A stretch of 64,000 nucleotides of DNA from an uncultured Alistipes sp. (GCA_948736885.1 CAPXWY010000005.1:7032-71031), one strand, 5' to 3'. Positions 8,270-18,463 are shown, counted from the stretch's first letter. The notes: generated from the letters alone by a model not told the origin. Numbers and translations: made by a program.

Positions 8270-11200
8270 ATGAGCAACGCAAAACTGACCCCTGACTATC
8301 TGTTCGAAGTGAGCTGGGAGGTGTGCAACAAGATCGGCGGCATCCACACCGTCGTTTCGACCAAGGCACAGACCGCGACCCGCAAATTCGGCGACCGCTA
8401 CCTGCTGATCGGTCCCGACCTCTCGCACGAAGGCCTCAATCCCGAGTTCGAGGAAGACCCCAACCTGCTCCGCAACTGGCGTCAGAGCGTCTACGGCGAC
8501 GGCATCCGCATCCGCGTGGGCCGCTGGAAGATCAAGGGCGAACCCACGGCGATCCTCATCGACTTCACCTCGCTTTTTCCCCGCAAGGACGAGATTCTGA
8601 AGAAACTGTGGGAAGACTACCACGTCGATTCGATCTCGGGCCAGTGGGACTACATCGAGCCCGTGCTGTTCGGCTACGCCGCCGGCAAGGTCATCGCCTC
8701 CTACGTCGACACCTTCTGCACCGCCACGGAGAAGGTCGCCGCCCACTTCCACGAGTGGATGACGGCCGCCGGCGGGCTCTACCTGCGCCGCAACGCCCCC
8801 TACGTTGCCACGCTCTTCACCACGCACGCCACCGTCATGGGCCGCTGCATCGCCGGCAACCGCCTGCCGCTCTACAACGACCTGACGAAGTTCAACGCCG
8901 ACGAGCTGGCGCGCCAGTTCAACGTTGTGGCCAAACATTCGATCGAGAAGATGGCCGCCACCTACCACGACGCGTTCCTCACCGTGAGCGACATCACGGC
9001 CAACGAGTGCAAGTATCTGCTGAGCCGCGAGGTCGACTGCGTGACGCCCAACGGCTTCGAGAACGACTTCGTTTGGCAGGGCGCCGAGTACGACGCCAAG
9101 CGTGCCGCGGCCCGCAAGTCGATGATCGAAGTGGCCGAAGCCTGCCTGGGCACGAAGTTCGCGACCGACCCGCTGATCGTCGGCACGAGCGGCCGCTACG
9201 AATTCCGCAACAAGGGCCTCGACGTCTTCGTCGAGTCGCTCAAGACGCTGGCCGCCTCCCGGCAGCTCGACCGCGACGTGCTGGTCTACATCACCGTGCC
9301 GGCCGGCAACCGCGGCCCGCGCCCCGACCTCCAGGCCCATCTGGCCGACCCGTCGAAACCCATCGACGGCAGCCGCTACAAATATTCGACCCACCAGCTG
9401 GAGTATCCCGACACCGACCCGATCGTCCACGCGCTGAACGGCTCGGTACTCACCACCGACGACTCGAAGGTGAAGGTGATCTTCGTGCCGACCTACCTCA
9501 ACCGCAACGACGGCATCTTCGGCAAGGACTACTACGAACTTCTGGTGGGCATGGACCTCACGGTCTTCCCCTCGTATTACGAGCCGTGGGGCTACACGCC
9601 GCTGGAGTCGGTGGCTTTCTCCGTGCCGACCATCACCACGACGCTTGCCGGCTTCGGCCTGTGGGTGGGCAAGCAGCCCGAGCACGACGGCGTGGAGGTG
9701 ATCCGCCGCGACGACTACAACGACAGCGAGGTCGTCGGGCGCATTGCTGACGCAATGCTGCGCTTCGCACGCCTCGACGACAAGGAGGTGGCCAAGAAGC
9801 GCCGGTCGGCCCTCGAAATCTCGAAATCGGCCCTCTGGGAGCATTTTTACGCCGCCTACGAGAACGCCTACGCCGAAGCGATCGAAAGTTCCATCGTGCG
9901 CACCAACCGCGCCGTGCTGGACGACGGCGGCTCGAAGACCGAGCAGATCAACTTCGTGCGTCAGCAGCTCTTCGTCGAGAAGCCCAACTGGAACCGCATG
10001 ATGGTCGACAAGACCCTGCCGGCCCGTCTCCACGCTCTGGAAGAACTCTCGCGCAACCTGTGGTGGTGCTGGAATCCCGGCGCCCGCGACCTTTTCGAGA
10101 ACATCGACCCCGCGTTGTGGGCCGAGTGCGACCGCAACCCCATCGCGTTCCTCGACAAGCTGAGCATCGAGCGCTTCAAGGAACTCGAACAGGACGCCCA
10201 GTTCCTCGCCCAGCTCGACGCCGTGCATGCGCAGTTCCTCGCCTACATGGACGAGAAACCCGACCCGAAAACCACGACGGTTTCCTACTTCTCGATGGAG
10301 TACGGTCTGCACTCGTCGCTCAAAATCTACTCGGGCGGTCTGGGCATCCTGGCCGGCGACTACCTCAAGGAGGCGTCGGACAAGAACGTGCCGATGGCCG
10401 CCGTGGGTCTCTTGTACCGCTACGGCTACTTCACCCAGCGTCTCTCGGCGCAGGGCGCACAGGAAGCCACCTACGAGGCACAGAACTTCTACAAGCTGCC
10501 CATCTCGCCCGTGCGCGACGAGGAGGGCAACTGGCTCACGGTCACCATCGCCTTCCCGGGCCGCACGCTCTCGGCGCGCGTCTGGAAGTGCCAGGTGGGC
10601 CGCACCGACCTCTTCCTGCTCGACACCGACTTCGAAGATAACCTTGAAGAGGACCGCCAGATCACCCACTACCTCTACGGCGGCGACTGGGAAAACCGCC
10701 TCAAGCAGGAGATCCTGCTGGGCATCGGCGGCATCCGCGCCCTGCGCAAGCTGGGCGTCAAGCACCAAGTGTTCCACTGCAACGAGGGTCACGCCGCCTT
10801 CATCGGCATCGAGCGCATCCGCGAGATGGTCAACCACAAGAAGCTCTCGTTCTCCGAGGCGCTGGAGGTGGTCCGCTCGTCGTCGCTCTTCACCACCCAC
10901 ACCCCCGTGCCGGCCGGCCACGACGCCTTCCCCGAGCACATGATCCGTCAGTACATGTCGCACTACCCCGACGTGCTGGGCATCACGTGGGAGCAGTACA
11001 TCAACCTCGGCAAGACCAACCCCAACGACCCCAACGAGAAGTTCTCGATGTCGGTGCTGGCCTGCAACCTCTCGCAGGAGGTCAACGGCGTGTCGTGGCT
11101 CCACGGCGAGGTGTCGAAGGACATCCTGGGCAACATGTGGCCCGGCTACTTCAAGAACGAGCTGCACATCGGCTACGTGACCAACGGCGTGCACTTCCCC

Positions 11201-12520
11201 ACGTGGATCGCTACGTCGCTGCGCCGCCTCTACGCCCGCTACTTCGGCGACGGCTTCGAGGGCCACTCCTACGACATCCCCGCCTGGCAGAAGGTGCACA
11301 ACATACCCGACGAGGAGCTGTGGAACGAGCGCATGTACCTCAAGAACCGCCTCATCAAGCACATCCGCCGTCGTTTCAGCGACCCCAACCAGGTGCGTCT
11401 CGACTCGCCGCGCCAGATGATCCAGATCATCGAGGGCATCAAGCCCGACGTGCTGACCATCGGCTTCGCGCGCCGCTTCGCCACCTACAAGCGCGCCTAC
11501 CTGCTCTTCACCAACCTCGACCGGCTGGCGGCCATCGTCAACAACAAGGAGCGCCCCGTGCAGTTCATCTTCGCGGGCAAGGCCCATCCCAACGACAAGC
11601 CGGGCCAGGACCTCATCAAGCGCATCGTCGAAGTGTCGGCCATGCCGCAGTTCGTGGGCAAGATTCTCTTCCTGCAGAACTACGACATGGAGCTGGCCCG
11701 CCGCATGGTGCAGGGCGTCGACGTATGGCTCAACACCCCGACCCGTCCGCTGGAGGCGTCGGGTACGTCGGGCGAGAAGTGCGTCATGAACGGCGTCATG
11801 CAGTTCTCCGTGCTCGACGGCTGGTGGGTCGAGGGCTACAAGGAGGGCGCCGGCTGGATGCTTCCCATGGAACGCACCTTCGCCGACCAGCACTACCAGG
11901 ACGAACTCGACGCCGAGATGATCTACAACACCATCGAGGAGCAGATCGCCCCGCTCTACTACCAGCGCGAACAGGACGGCATTCCCCACGCGTGGGTCGC
12001 TTCGGTCAAGCGCTGCGTGGCCGACATCGCCTCCAACTTCACCACCAACCGCATGCTCACCGACTACGAGGAACGTTTCTACAACAAGCTCGCGGCACGC
12101 AAGCAGCAGATCGTCGAGGGCGGCTACCGGCTGGCCCGCGAGATCGCGGCCTGGAAGCGCAAGGTCTCGGCAGCCTGGGACCAGGTGCGCGTGGTCGACG
12201 TGCAGCGCGTGAAGATCGAGAAGGAAGCCGTCTTCGTAGGCGAGACCTACCATTTCGAAGTAAAGCTCGACATCGCCAACCTCCGGCCCGAAGACCTGGG
12301 CGTGGAGATGGTGATCGCCCGGCAGATCGTCGGCGGCGAAGCGGTCAACGTCACCCGCACCGTAGGCCTCGCATGTTCGAAGGTCGAAGGCAGTCTGGTG
12401 ACCTACACGCTCGACTACACGCCCGACGAAACGGGCACCTACGACGTGGCGCTGCGTGTCTTCCCGCGCAACGAGCACCTGCCCCACCGCATGGACTTCG
12501 CGCTGGTGAAGTGGGCCTGA
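8270..12520 (+). CDS. Fused glycogen synthase (GT3) and alpha-glucan phosphorylase (GT35)
   Basis: One 1416-residue chain with two opposing glycogen activities. Residues 1 to about 560 are a GT3-type glycogen synthase: the donor-binding SWEVCNKIGGIHTVV is near 15-29, and the EPWGYTPLE motif near 440 carries the usual glutamates. From about 582 an alpha-glucan phosphorylase begins with its helical N-terminal segment (LEELSRNLWWCWNP). It carries the PLP lysine near 1170 in EASGTSGEKC, where related enzymes usually have GTSGMK. The last 130 residues form a beta-rich domain typical of this phosphorylase subfamily. Synthesis uses a nucleotide-sugar; breakdown releases glucose-1-phosphate. It heads a cluster with debranching enzyme, GT4 and GH57. 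The fusion is in frame across the junction with no stop or start signal between the parts. Confidence 0.9.
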   Translation: MSNAKLTPDYLFEVSWEVCNKIGGIHTVVSTKAQTATRKFGDRYLLIGPDLSHEGLNPEFEEDPNLLRNWRQSVYGDGIRIRVGRWKIKGEPTAILIDFTSLFPRKDEILKKLWEDYHVDSISGQWDYIEPVLFGYAAGKVIASYVDTFCTATEKVAAHFHEWMTAAGGLYLRRNAPYVATLFTTHATVMGRCIAGNRLPLYNDLTKFNADELARQFNVVAKHSIEKMAATYHDAFLTVSDITANECKYLLSREVDCVTPNGFENDFVWQGAEYDAKRAAARKSMIEVAEACLGTKFATDPLIVGTSGRYEFRNKGLDVFVESLKTLAASRQLDRDVLVYITVPAGNRGPRPDLQAHLADPSKPIDGSRYKYSTHQLEYPDTDPIVHALNGSVLTTDDSKVKVIFVPTYLNRNDGIFGKDYYELLVGMDLTVFPSYYEPWGYTPLESVAFSVPTITTTLAGFGLWVGKQPEHDGVEVIRRDDYNDSEVVGRIADAMLRFARLDDKEVAKKRRSALEISKSALWEHFYAAYENAYAEAIESSIVRTNRAVLDDGGSKTEQINFVRQQLFVEKPNWNRMMVDKTLPARLHALEELSRNLWWCWNPGARDLFENIDPALWAECDRNPIAFLDKLSIERFKELEQDAQFLAQLDAVHAQFLAYMDEKPDPKTTTVSYFSMEYGLHSSLKIYSGGLGILAGDYLKEASDKNVPMAAVGLLYRYGYFTQRLSAQGAQEATYEAQNFYKLPISPVRDEEGNWLTVTIAFPGRTLSARVWKCQVGRTDLFLLDTDFEDNLEEDRQITHYLYGGDWENRLKQEILLGIGGIRALRKLGVKHQVFHCNEGHAAFIGIERIREMVNHKKLSFSEALEVVRSSSLFTTHTPVPAGHDAFPEHMIRQYMSHYPDVLGITWEQYINLGKTNPNDPNEKFSMSVLACNLSQEVNGVSWLHGEVSKDILGNMWPGYFKNELHIGYVTNGVHFPTWIATSLRRLYARYFGDGFEGHSYDIPAWQKVHNIPDEELWNERMYLKNRLIKHIRRRFSDPNQVRLDSPRQMIQIIEGIKPDVLTIGFARRFATYKRAYLLFTNLDRLAAIVNNKERPVQFIFAGKAHPNDKPGQDLIKRIVEVSAMPQFVGKILFLQNYDMELARRMVQGVDVWLNTPTRPLEASGTSGEKCVMNGVMQFSVLDGWWVEGYKEGAGWMLPMERTFADQHYQDELDAEMIYNTIEEQIAPLYYQREQDGIPHAWVASVKRCVADIASNFTTNRMLTDYEERFYNKLAARKQQIVEGGYRLAREIAAWKRKVSAAWDQVRVVDVQRVKIEKEAVFVGETYHFEVKLDIANLRPEDLGVEMVIARQIVGGEAVNVTRTVGLACSKVEGSLVTYTLDYTPDETGTYDVALRVFPRNEHLPHRMDFALVKWA

Positions 12521-12538
12521 TCGGGAAACGGAATTCCG

Positions 12539-12572
12539 CGTCATGCTCCGGGCCGAAACCCGGAGCATGACG
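12539..12572 (+). terminator. Hairpin after the glycogen synthase-phosphorylase gene
   Basis: CGTCATGCTCCGGG/CCCGGAGCATGACG pairs perfectly over 14 bases around a CCGAAA loop, 18 bases after the stop. There is no U-run, so it may be a processing or stability hairpin. Confidence 0.5.
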
Positions 12573-12890
12573 TTCGGAGCCGCGACCGCGAAACCGCACC
12601 CCAGCGCGGCACCTCTCGAAGCAGCGGTTCCGCAGCCGGAAACAACGGCTTGCCGCCGAACCTCCCGCCCTTTGCGGACCGCAGCCCGTGGAACAACCAA
12701 CATAGAGAAAACCCTGCTCCCGGCAGGGTCGGCGGCCGGGTAAAACAGGTTTCCGACCGCCGTTCTTGTTCCCGGAAGCTGAAAACACGACCGAAACTGT
12801 CCGAAAAAAGAAATTTTTTCGTAATCCGGGAACAAAATGGCGAAAAAATCGCTATCTTCATAACACGAAAACAACATCATCCACAGCGAT
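12573..12890. other. Spacer between the phosphorylase and debranching genes
   Basis: It shows no gene or repeat. TATCTTCA at 12852-12859, one base off at two sites from the -7 consensus, could drive the debranching gene. Confidence 0.35.
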
Positions 12891-14831
12891 ATGTCTGCAT
12901 TAACCTTCGACAAAAGCGAATTGGGCAACCTGGAGTATTCGCTCCAGCGGGAGATGCTCGCCACCGACCGCATCGGCGGCTACATGAGCACCACCATCGT
13001 CTGCTGCAATACGCGCCGCTACCATGGTCTGATCGTGGCACCCATCGACGACAGCGACCGCACCTGCCTGCTGCTGTCGTCGCTCGACGAGACGATCGTG
13101 CAGCACGACCAGAGCTTCAACCTGGCGCTGCATCGTTTCAAGGGGGTCTACGAGCCGCGCGGCCACAAATACATCACCGACTTCCAGTATACGCCCACCC
13201 CGACGATCACCTACCGCGTGGGCGGCGTCATCCTGAAGAAAGAGATGCTGTGGATCCACAAGCGCACGCAGCTGATGATCCGCTACACGCTCGTCGACGC
13301 CCACTCCGAGACGCACCTGCGGCTGCGGCCTTTCCTGGCGTTCCGCGACAAGCATGCCCTGACGAAGGCCAACATGCAGGCCAACGGCCACTCCTACCCC
13401 GCCGTCAACGGCGTGAAGTGCCGTCTCTACGAGTCGTTCCCGTGGCTCTACCTCCAGACTTCGAAGCCCGGCACGGAGTTCGTACCGGCACCCGACTGGT
13501 ACTACAATTTCGAGTACCAGCAGGACCTCGCCCGCGGCTACGAGGGACACGAGGACCTCATGACCACCGGCTACTTCGAGACCGAGCTGAAGAAAGGCGA
13601 AAGCATCATCTTCTCGGCGTCGCTCGACGAAATGGGGTCCACCAAGACCATCGAGGAGATGTTCGAGGCCTCCATCGCCCGGCGCACCCACAAGATCGAC
13701 TTCATCAGCTGCCTGGAGCACTCGGCCCGGCAGTTCGTCATCCGCCGGCCCGGCAACCGCACCGAGGTCATCGCCGGTTATCCGTGGTACGGCGTACTGG
13801 CCCGGCAGACCTTCATCGCGCTGCCCGGACTGACCCTGGCCCAGGACCACAAGGAAGACTGCATCGACGCCCTCGACACGCAGGTGCGCGCCATGCAGCA
13901 GGGCATGTTCACCGGCTCGGCATCGGCCGCGGCGGCCGTCGACGCACCGCTGTGGTTCTTCTGGACGCTCCAGCAGCTCGAACGCAAACTCGACGGACAG
14001 AGCATCTGGCGCCGCTACGGACAAGCCATGAAAGAGCTGCTCGAAAGCTATCGGCGCGGCATTGCCGGCACCGTCGTGATGAACGACAACGGGCTGATTT
14101 GGGCCGCTTCCGACGAAGCGCACCCGCTCACGTGGATGGATTCGGTGATCGACGGACGCGCCGTGACCCCGCGCAACGGCTACCAGGTCGAAGTCAACGC
14201 TTTGTGGTACAACGCCGTATGCTATGCGCTGCGGCTCGCGTCCGAAAACGGCGATACGGAGTTCGTCAAGGCGTGGGAGGAGATTCCCGCACGCACGGCC
14301 GCTTCGTTCAACAAGCTGTTCCGCCTGCCGCAGGGCTACCTGGCCGATTACGTGGGCGACGGCGGGGCCGACGACACCATCCGGCCCAACATGATCGTCG
14401 CATGCGGCCTGCCCTACAAGATGCCCGACATCGAGACGCAGATCGACATCCTGCGCATCGTCCGCCAACACCTGCTGACGCCCAAGGGCCTGCGCTCGCT
14501 CACCCCGCGCAATCCGCTCTACAAGGGTACGTGCGACGGAACCCCCGCCGAGCGCGATTTCGCGGCCCAAAACGGCTCGGTGTGGCCGTGGCTGCTGCAA
14601 TTCTTCGTGCAGGCTTCGTTCGACATCGACGGCGACGCCTTCCTGCCGCAGGCCGAGGAGATGCTCGCTTCGTTCGAAGAAGACATCCAGGTCTACGGCA
14701 TCGGTTCGATCAACGACCTCTACGACGCCGACCCGCCCTACACTCACCGCGGGGCCATCTCGCAGGCGTGGAGCGTCGGAGCCGTGCTGAATATCTACCG
14801 CATGATCCGCGAACGGAAAGCGGGAGCATAA
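12891..14831 (+). CDS. Glycogen debranching enzyme (amylo-alpha-1,6-glucosidase, GH133)
   Basis: A 646-residue protein matching the bacterial/archaeal debranching family: an N-terminal beta-rich domain (DRIGGYMSTTIVCCNTRRYHGLIVAP near 24-50) followed by an alpha/alpha barrel. The barrel carries GLIWAASDEAHPLTWMD, NALWYNAVCYAL and a C-terminal GAISQAWSVGAVL block. It hydrolyses alpha-1,6 branch points left after phosphorylase action, which fits its position directly after the synthase-phosphorylase gene. There is no signal peptide, so it should be cytosolic. The ATG start lies about 31 bases after a weak -7 element. Confidence 0.92.
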   Translation: MSALTFDKSELGNLEYSLQREMLATDRIGGYMSTTIVCCNTRRYHGLIVAPIDDSDRTCLLLSSLDETIVQHDQSFNLALHRFKGVYEPRGHKYITDFQYTPTPTITYRVGGVILKKEMLWIHKRTQLMIRYTLVDAHSETHLRLRPFLAFRDKHALTKANMQANGHSYPAVNGVKCRLYESFPWLYLQTSKPGTEFVPAPDWYYNFEYQQDLARGYEGHEDLMTTGYFETELKKGESIIFSASLDEMGSTKTIEEMFEASIARRTHKIDFISCLEHSARQFVIRRPGNRTEVIAGYPWYGVLARQTFIALPGLTLAQDHKEDCIDALDTQVRAMQQGMFTGSASAAAAVDAPLWFFWTLQQLERKLDGQSIWRRYGQAMKELLESYRRGIAGTVVMNDNGLIWAASDEAHPLTWMDSVIDGRAVTPRNGYQVEVNALWYNAVCYALRLASENGDTEFVKAWEEIPARTAASFNKLFRLPQGYLADYVGDGGADDTIRPNMIVACGLPYKMPDIETQIDILRIVRQHLLTPKGLRSLTPRNPLYKGTCDGTPAERDFAAQNGSVWPWLLQFFVQASFDIDGDAFLPQAEEMLASFEEDIQVYGIGSINDLYDADPPYTHRGAISQAWSVGAVLNIYRMIRERKAGA

Positions 14832-15169
14832 GTCGGAGACCATCGGCCGTCGATGCCTTTCAGGGTTTTCAGGCATGCGGCTGTCACTCCCGGGGGGGGT
14901 AAGTCCGGGCTGCTTTCGATACCGAAAGCGAGATGCAACCGGAGGTGCGCCTGCCCGGACGGTCCGGTGATCGGAAGACGGTTTGCATCGCTGCCCTACG
15001 GCTTCGGCCCGCACCGCCCTCCCTGCGGCAAAGCCGCACGGCACCGGACCGACAAGATGCGATGAATAATAAACAGAGCCGTCTCCCGGCAGAATCAACG
15101 GTTCGAGCCCGGACGAGAGACAAAATCGGACGGAAGACGAAACAAAGTTATAAAGAAAGGAATACGATT
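14832..15169. other. Spacer in the glycogen cluster with a G8 tract
   Basis: No gene. A run of eight G (14892-14899) lies in the first fifth. The last 50 bases are purine- and A-rich and supply the leader of the GT4 gene. Confidence 0.4.
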
Positions 15170-16483
15170 ATGAGAGTTTTAATGTTCGGCTGGGAGTTTC
15201 CTCCTCACATCGCCGGCGGTCTGGGCACTGCCTGCTACGGCATGACCCGCGGATTGGCGCGCAACGGCGTCGAAGTGACGTTCGTCGTGCCCCACGCCTA
15301 CGGCGACGAGGATCAGCGTTTCACCCATGTGCTGAACGCCAGCGAAGTAGAGGCGCTCTACGGATCGACCGGCAGCGGGGCCGACGACATCCTCGGCAGC
15401 ATGTCGTTCATCCGCATCGATTCCAACATGGTGCCCTACCTCTCGCCCGAGGAGTACGACGTCTACCACGAGCAGTTCGTGCAGAGCGGCCGCACCGCCT
15501 GGTCGACCACCGACGCCTGGAAGCAGCGCTACACCTTCTCCGGCAAGTACGGCGCCAACCTCATGGAGGAGGTCGCCCGCTATGCCGTCGTCGCCGCACA
15601 GGTGGCCCGCGACCTCGAAGGGCAGTTCGACGTCATCCACGCCCACGACTGGCTCACCTACTACGCCGGCATCGCCGCCAAACGCGTCTCGGGCAAGCCG
15701 CTGGTCGTGCACATGCACGCCACGGAGTTCGACCGCAGCGGCGAGAACATCAACACGCAGGTCTACGCCATCGAGCGCGCCGGCATGCAGGCCGCCGACC
15801 GTGTCATGGCCGTCTCGAACCTCACGCGCAACATCGTCATCAACCGCTACGGCATCCCCGCCGAGCGCGTCGTGACGATGCACAACGCCGTGCGTTTCGC
15901 CGAGAACTCCTCGGCGGCTCCCGAGCGCGGCGTCGACGACAAGATCATCACCTTCCTGGGCCGCATCACCTACCAGAAGGGCCCCGACTACTTTGTCGAG
16001 GCGGCCGCCAAGGTACTCAAACGCATGCCCAACGTGCGCTTCGTCATGGCCGGCTCGGGCGACATGATGAACCATGTCATCCGCCGCGTCGCCCGTCTCG
16101 GCATCGCCGACCGCTTCCACTTCACCGGATTCCTGCGCGGCGAAGACGTCCACAAGATGTTCCAGCTCTCCGACGTCTACGTCATGCCGTCGGTCTCGGA
16201 GCCGTTCGGCATCTCGCCTCTCGAAGCCATGCGCTCCAACGTGCCGGTCATCATCTCCAAACAGAGCGGCGTGGCCGAAGTGCTCGACTATGCCGTGAAG
16301 GTCGACTACTGGGACGTCGACGCCATGGCCGACGCCATGTACGGCCTGGTCAAGTACCCCGCTCTGGCCAACATGTTCGCCGAGAAGGGACTGGAAGAGG
16401 TCACCAACCTCAAGTGGAACAACGTGGCCGCCAAGATCAAGGGCGTCTACGAGGAAGTGATCGCAGAAGCAAAAAACAAATAA
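15170..16483 (+). CDS. Glycosyltransferase family 4 protein of the glycogen cluster
   Basis: A 437-residue GT-B glycosyltransferase. The N-terminal domain starts MRVLMFGWEFPPHIAGGLGT, with the glycine loop of GT4/GT5 enzymes. HAHDWLT lies mid-domain and EPFGISPLEA (about 343-352) is the nucleotide-sugar binding signature. The start at 15170 follows AAAGAAAGGAATACGATT and preserves the conserved N-terminus; longer frames upstream are not supported. It lies 13 bases before the GH57 gene and after the debranching gene, an arrangement known from Bacteroides. It probably elongates or primes an alpha-glucan. The exact donor and product are not visible in the sequence. Confidence 0.88.
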   Translation: MRVLMFGWEFPPHIAGGLGTACYGMTRGLARNGVEVTFVVPHAYGDEDQRFTHVLNASEVEALYGSTGSGADDILGSMSFIRIDSNMVPYLSPEEYDVYHEQFVQSGRTAWSTTDAWKQRYTFSGKYGANLMEEVARYAVVAAQVARDLEGQFDVIHAHDWLTYYAGIAAKRVSGKPLVVHMHATEFDRSGENINTQVYAIERAGMQAADRVMAVSNLTRNIVINRYGIPAERVVTMHNAVRFAENSSAAPERGVDDKIITFLGRITYQKGPDYFVEAAAKVLKRMPNVRFVMAGSGDMMNHVIRRVARLGIADRFHFTGFLRGEDVHKMFQLSDVYVMPSVSEPFGISPLEAMRSNVPVIISKQSGVAEVLDYAVKVDYWDVDAMADAMYGLVKYPALANMFAEKGLEEVTNLKWNNVAAKIKGVYEEVIAEAKNK

Positions 16484-16496
16484 AAAATAACCCCCG

Positions 16497-17702
16497 ATGA
16501 AAACCGTCTGCCTGTACTTTCAGGTCCACCAGCCCTGGCGTCTGAAGAAATACCGTTTCTTCAACATGGGCAAGGACCACAACTACCTCGACGATCTGCT
16601 CAATCGTTCGATCATGCAGAAAGTCGCCCGCCAGTGCTACCTGCCGATGAACGCCCTGCTCCTGAAGCTCATCCGCGAGAACGAAGGGCGTTTCCGCTGT
16701 TCGTTCTCCATCACCGGCACCGCCATCGAGCAGTTCCGCACCTTCGCACCCGAGGTGCTCGCTTCATTCAAGGAGCTGGCGGCCACGGGCTGTGTCGAGT
16801 TCCTGGCCGAAACCTACTCCCACTCCCTCGCGTCGCTCGCCTCGAAAGAGGACTTCGCCGCGCAGGTGCAGCTCCATGTCGCAACCATCGAGAAGGAGTT
16901 CGGCGTCAAACCCGCCGCTTTCCGCAACACCGAACTGATCTACTCCGACCAGATCGGCGCCATGGTCTCCGAAATGGGCTTCCGCACCATGCTGGCCGAG
17001 GGTGCCAAGCACGTGCTGGGCTGGAAGTCGCCCAACTTCGTCTATGCCAACGCCATCGACCAGCGCATGCGTCTTCTGCTGCGCAACTACAAGCTCTCGG
17101 ACGACATCGCCTTCCGGTTCTCCGACCGCGGCTGGGACCAGTGGCCGCTGACCGCCGCGAAATTCGCCGAGTGGCTGGCTTCGGACCAGACGCCGGGTGA
17201 GGTCATCAACCTTTTCATGGACTACGAGACCTTCGGCGAGCACCAAACCGCCGACACCGGGATTTTCGAATTCATGAAGGAGCTGCCCCGGACCCTCACG
17301 GCCACCGGGTACCTGGAATTCGCCACCGTAAGCGAGGCGGCCGACAGATACCAGCCCGTTGCGGTGCTCCACTGCCCCCACACCATGTCGTGGGCCGACG
17401 AGGAGCGCGACGTCACGGCCTGGCTCGGCAACGAGTTGCAGAACGAGGCTTTCTCCAAGCTCTACGGCCTCAAGGAGAAGATCGCCCGGCTCGGCAACCC
17501 CGACTTCGACTACGTGTGGAACTTCCTCCAGACCTCCGACCATTTCTACTACATGGCCACCAAATGGTTGTCGGACGGCGATGTCCACTCCTACTTCAAC
17601 CCCTACGACTCGGCCTACGACGCTTTCATCAACTACATGAACGTGTTGGCCGACTTCATCATCGAGGTCGACAAGGCCCTTGCCGCCAAAGAAGAGGCAT
17701 AG
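16497..17702 (+). CDS. GH57 family alpha-amylase/glucanotransferase-like enzyme
   Basis: A 401-residue GH57 barrel protein beginning MKTVCLYFQVHQPWRL, with the family HQP motif. The expected nucleophile is Glu146 in RNTELIYSD, and the expected acid/base is Asp242 in FMDYETFGEH. There is no signal peptide, so it acts on cytosolic glycogen or maltodextrin by hydrolysis or transfer. It starts 13 bases after the GT4 gene and shares its transcript. A large hairpin terminator follows 50 bases past the stop and closes the cluster. Confidence 0.9.
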   Translation: MKTVCLYFQVHQPWRLKKYRFFNMGKDHNYLDDLLNRSIMQKVARQCYLPMNALLLKLIRENEGRFRCSFSITGTAIEQFRTFAPEVLASFKELAATGCVEFLAETYSHSLASLASKEDFAAQVQLHVATIEKEFGVKPAAFRNTELIYSDQIGAMVSEMGFRTMLAEGAKHVLGWKSPNFVYANAIDQRMRLLLRNYKLSDDIAFRFSDRGWDQWPLTAAKFAEWLASDQTPGEVINLFMDYETFGEHQTADTGIFEFMKELPRTLTATGYLEFATVSEAADRYQPVAVLHCPHTMSWADEERDVTAWLGNELQNEAFSKLYGLKEKIARLGNPDFDYVWNFLQTSDHFYYMATKWLSDGDVHSYFNPYDSAYDAFINYMNVLADFIIEVDKALAAKEEA

Positions 17703-17752
17703 AAACCTCGGGCGAGGGCGATTCGGCCGTTCGCTTCGATGTCCCGACAGAT

Positions 17753-17798
17753 CCATGAAAAACGCGCACGACAAATATATCGTGCGCATTTTTCATGG
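17753..17798 (+). terminator. Strong terminator closing the glycogen cluster
   Basis: A 19-base-pair perfect stem (CCATGAAAAACGCGCACGA and its complement) with an 8-base loop. The 3' arm includes TTTTT, so it could work in both directions. Confidence 0.85.
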
Positions 17799-18463
17799 CA
17801 GGTCCTGCATTATGCAGCCAACCTCCCCGCCGACCGGCATCCGGTCGTTTCCCGTCGTCATCTATCCGACGACCGATGCAAGCCGTATGATTGCAGCTTC
17901 AATACCCAGGACTTCTGAAATAACAAACAAGGTAAAAGCGGTTTCCGACCCTGAGTGGCACGGACCAAGGTTTGTACCAGCGCGGTATGCAGATTCAGGC
18001 AATCCACTGACAGACAACAGAGTCGATCAGTTATAAAAACGTTTGACACGGTGTTTTTCTCCGAACATCCGCCGCGCCATCCATCCAGCGATTGCTACGG
18101 CGCCTGCTTCGGGCTACCGCAACAATACGACGGGAGCCTTGGGTGAAGTCGGCACAACGGGGCGCTATTGGTCGTCATCGACCTATGCTTCGGGCAATTA
18201 CAATGGTGCGTTCCTGCGGCTCGACGCCGGACTGGTCAACCCGTTGGATAACGGGAATCGAACCACCGGCCGCGCCGTGCGCTGCGTCCAGCATCTGCAC
18301 GGACCGCTTTTACCTTTCTTTCGTCTGACTTGCCGCCGCATCCGGCGACTCTGCAATCTCCGCACCGCCTTTCCGTTCGCACCCTGTGCAGGATACAGAC
18401 ACGCTGACCGTCGCCGCCCGATACCCTACTGTGTTCCGCCAGTAGATACGACGGACTGCATAT
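17799..18463. other. Gene-free interval holding the third lectin-like cassette
   Basis: No gene is supported. 17948-18012 is weakly similar to the first 65 bases of repeat R1 (shared GAGTG, CAGCG.GGT and AGATTCA blocks). Cassette 3 follows. The rest shows nothing I recognise. Confidence 0.5.
18071..18302 (+). pseudogene. Orphan lectin-like cassette 3
   Basis: About 62 stop-free codons encode PASGYRNNT, then TGALGEVGTTGRYWSSS, NGAFLRLDAG and AVRCVQHLHG. It is the best match of the three to the FISUMP/DUF1566 consensus (YWSSS). The upstream flank CCATCCAGCGATTGCT and the downstream flank CAGCATCTGCACGG match cassette 2. No start codon with a ribosome-binding site or N-terminal domain is present. 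Several codons at variable positions are AAT/AAC, as in a retroelement template or lightly changed variable region. Confidence 0.6.

Noticed and set aside
8249..12973. A 1574-codon open frame on the minus strand
   Set aside because: It is the antisense of the synthase-phosphorylase fusion. In this GC-rich DNA, codon bias keeps the opposite strand open; the translation is low complexity (His/Val/Gly/Glu) without family features.
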